From: Treponema sp. UBA4326
Lineage (GTDB): Bacteria; Spirochaetota; Spirochaetia; Treponematales; Treponemataceae
NCBI GenBank assembly: GCA_002393835.1
Contig: DGTW01000293.1
Span: 1-8,536, forward strand
Reading direction: 5' to 3'
DNA: 8,536 nucleotides
This document shows, piece after piece, positions 6,972 to 8,536 of the stretch; within the stretch, counting starts at the first letter, position 1, and the number at the start of each line of letters is the position of its first letter. A program made the translations under genes and the position numbers. Below the pieces are notes generated by a model. It made no database searches and was not told the DNA's origin. It saw nothing but the letters and a program-made list of their open reading frames with translations.

Positions 6972-7583
6972 TTACAAATCATATCTTTCCCCCTCGCCTT
7001 CTTCCAAAATTGATTTTAGCTTGTCACGGAAGACTGTGATGAAATCTGCGTCGATTTTTGCCTTGATTATGCGGCGGATTTCAAATGTGCGGTCAAAAGT
7101 ATTGCTGCTTTCAATTTCGCGGATAAAAGACAGGTCCCGAAGGCGGTTCAAGGACTCGTCGAGGCGGCGGAAAACTCTGGTCTGGTCCTTTTTTTCGGGG
7201 AAGAAGGTGTCCAGCCGGTCTTTGATGTCGCTCGTTGTGAGGAGTAGATTTTCGGACTGATTCTGGGATGTGTCGAACTGGTCAAGGGCCTCTCGGAAAA
7301 GCACGCACAAAAGGGAGTCCTGAACTGTGAGCGGCCTCTCTGTAATCAGTTTTGGAATTGCCTCTTCTTCTTCTAGAAGCTCCCTCTGCTCCAAAAATGC
7401 GTAGCCGTCAGCCTGATCAACAAATACATGCAGCCCGATGACTCCGAAATACCGGTCGATTTCACCCTGCCAAGCGCAAAAAAGTGACCATGCAGGATCG
7501 TTATTCGACTGGCGGTAAAGCGGACCCTGAAGAAGTTTTACGCATACGCTTGCCCAGACTGGGGATTTTTGGTTTTGAATCAT
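6972..7583 (-). CDS. jetB: Wadjet KITE-like subunit JetB (DUF4194)
   Basis: JetB is the small winged-helix subunit that binds the JetA kleisin in the Wadjet SMC complex, analogous to MukE. The 203-residue length and fold-level pattern fit DUF4194: an N-terminal LLQGPLYRQ segment (18-26), a strand-rich GYAFLEQRE region (60-68), then RPLTVQDSLLCVLFREALDQF (83-103), and a C-terminal Arg-rich winged-helix segment ending in Glu-rich sequence. No catalytic motif is expected or seen. The ATG at 7583 overlaps the jetA stop as ATGA, and a GAGG lies 11 nt upstream, so translation is probably coupled. Identification relies on position between DUF3375 and COG4913 proteins as well as sequence pattern; as a lone ORF it would be less certain. 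Confidence 0.9.
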   Translation of the reverse strand: MIQNQKSPVWASVCVKLLQGPLYRQSNNDPAWSLFCAWQGEIDRYFGVIGLHVFVDQADGYAFLEQRELLEEEEAIPKLITERPLTVQDSLLCVLFREALDQFDTSQNQSENLLLTTSDIKDRLDTFFPEKKDQTRVFRRLDESLNRLRDLSFIREIESSNTFDRTFEIRRIIKAKIDADFITVFRDKLKSILEEGEGERYDL

Positions 7584-8536
7584 AGGAATACCATCCTCGG
7601 CACTTTTACAGTCACCGTCCTGTCATCTTTTTGGTATGAAATCTCGTCTTGTTTTTCCGTGTCCACGGAGATATACTTTTCTTTGTTCGCGATTGCAAAA
7701 TAGGCCACTAGCTCAGAAAGTCCTTTCTGAATCGGGAAAGAGGCCAGCAAATCTTTTAACGTAAACTGACCCGCTCCATTTTTTGCCCTGAATAACTCGA
7801 TATTGGCGTACAGTTCTTTTTCGTCGATATAAAACTGATTGAAAAGCTCCGTGAAGTCCGCAAGGCTGGTGGTTTTTGTGTCGAAAGAAGAGATTTCTGT
7901 GAACTCGCTGTTTTTTTCCGGGAGAACGGGCTTTCGTGACTGGGGAAAGAAGGTCGCAGGCCTGGTTTGAACGGTCATTGCACTTTCAGAAAGCTGAGAC
8001 TTTTCATCTCCGTATTTTTCAAGATAGGTGCGCATAAGGCCTTTTATCTCTGTGGTCAGTTCTTTTATCTGCTGCCTCTCGCTTGCGTTTTCCTGCCTCA
8101 AGATTCTGTTGAGCCTTTCGGTAAGGATTCTGTTCTGCTCGATGATTTTCTGCCCGGAGTTGTAAAGGTTCCGCTTTAAATATAGAAGAAAATCGTTGGC
8201 ATCGGTTTTGACTGACTGTGTAATTGAACGTGAAAGAGATGCGATTTCGTTGTCCTTATCCTGGGCAATAAAGGACCAGAAAGACGAGAAAGACTGACCT
8301 TGAGCTGACTGTCTCATCTTCAGGTCGGTGTCGAGAGTATAGCCCAAAATACTGCCCTTTGTGGCTTCGATTTCGCTCTGCTTTTTGTAAATTTCCTGCA
8401 AAATTATCCGGAAATTCTCTTCAACCTGACGGAATTCAGCAAGAAGACTTCGTGAATTGCGGACAATTTCTTCAATCCGCTCCTGAACCTGAACTTCCGT
8501 ATAAGTCTTTACGATTCCAGTTTCCTGAATCTGCTT
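7580..8536 (-). CDS. jetA: Wadjet kleisin-like subunit JetA (DUF3375), 5' end missing
   Basis: JetA is the kleisin-like subunit that bridges the two JetC heads and carries JetB, analogous to MukF. The frame is open to the right edge with no stop, giving 318 visible residues. DUF3375 proteins are usually near 480 residues, so roughly the N-terminal third lies outside. The visible part begins inside a helical region (KQIQETGIV), has the family-like GQSFSSFWSFI stretch (about visible residues 79-89), a long helical middle with QQIKELTTEIKGLM, and ends with the typical TVKVPRMVFL. A TTG at 8399-8401 could be read as a start, but 45 further open codons upstream and the family length argue against it. 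The TGA stop overlaps the jetB start. The operon promoter must be upstream of the window. Confidence 0.9.
   Translation of the reverse strand, partial: KQIQETGIVKTYTEVQVQERIEEIVRNSRSLLAEFRQVEENFRIILQEIYKKQSEIEATKGSILGYTLDTDLKMRQSAQGQSFSSFWSFIAQDKDNEIASLSRSITQSVKTDANDFLLYLKRNLYNSGQKIIEQNRILTERLNRILRQENASERQQIKELTTEIKGLMRTYLEKYGDEKSQLSESAMTVQTRPATFFPQSRKPVLPEKNSEFTEISSFDTKTTSLADFTELFNQFYIDEKELYANIELFRAKNGAGQFTLKDLLASFPIQKGLSELVAYFAIANKEKYISVDTEKQDEISYQKDDRTVTVKVPRMVFL

Noticed and set aside
8399..8401. TTG as the start of jetA
   Set aside because: The same frame stays open for 45 more codons to the window edge, and DUF3375 proteins are much longer than the 273 residues this start would give.
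1..8536. CRISPR array, tRNA, rRNA, insertion sequence or attachment site
   Set aside because: No regularly spaced direct repeats, cloverleaf sequence, transposase or integrase motifs were seen on either strand.

Overview
The window looks like a spirochaete chromosome, most probably Treponema. This rests on the resemblance of the RNase Z protein and of one hairpin-rich spacer to what I remember of that genus; no search was run. There are five solid genes and a possible sixth clipped at the left edge. No tRNA, rRNA, CRISPR array, transposase or phage gene is visible.

Layout: (1) Positions 1-84 hold a possible leftward promoter with an AT-rich inverted repeat, and perhaps the first six codons of a leftward gene. 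(2) 85-1011, minus strand, is rnz, the tRNA 3'-processing endonuclease. (3) 1012-1105 is a short AT-rich divergent spacer. Each flanking gene has an extended -10-like box ending exactly 6 nt before its ATG and no Shine-Dalgarno sequence, so both mRNAs may be leaderless. (4) 1106-2152, plus strand, is a 348-residue cytosolic protein of unknown function with a DUF7309/DUF6930-like layout. (5) 2153-2314 is a GC-rich spacer between convergent gene ends, packed with five small hairpins. It is probably a dispersed repeat and may act as a terminator. (6) 2315-8536, minus strand, is a Wadjet anti-plasmid operon in the order jetA (5' end beyond the right edge), jetB, jetC, jetD.

The four Jet proteins form one machine. 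JetC is an SMC/MukB-like ATPase, JetA the kleisin-like subunit, JetB the KITE-like subunit, and JetD the TOPRIM nuclease. In studied Wadjet systems the JetABC motor extrudes loops on small circular DNA and JetD then cleaves it, which blocks plasmid establishment. Walker A, ABC signature and Walker B are intact in JetC, and the TOPRIM acidic residues are intact in JetD, so the operon looks functional apart from the unseen JetA N-terminus. JetA/JetB and JetC/JetD overlap by ATGA; JetB and JetC are separated by 20 nt carrying a good ribosome binding site. The operon promoter lies outside the window.

Wadjet is a described system. I found no clear evidence of an undescribed one. The main open items are the possible leaderless divergent promoters, the hairpin-rich spacer, and whether the unknown gene next to jetD has any link to defence.
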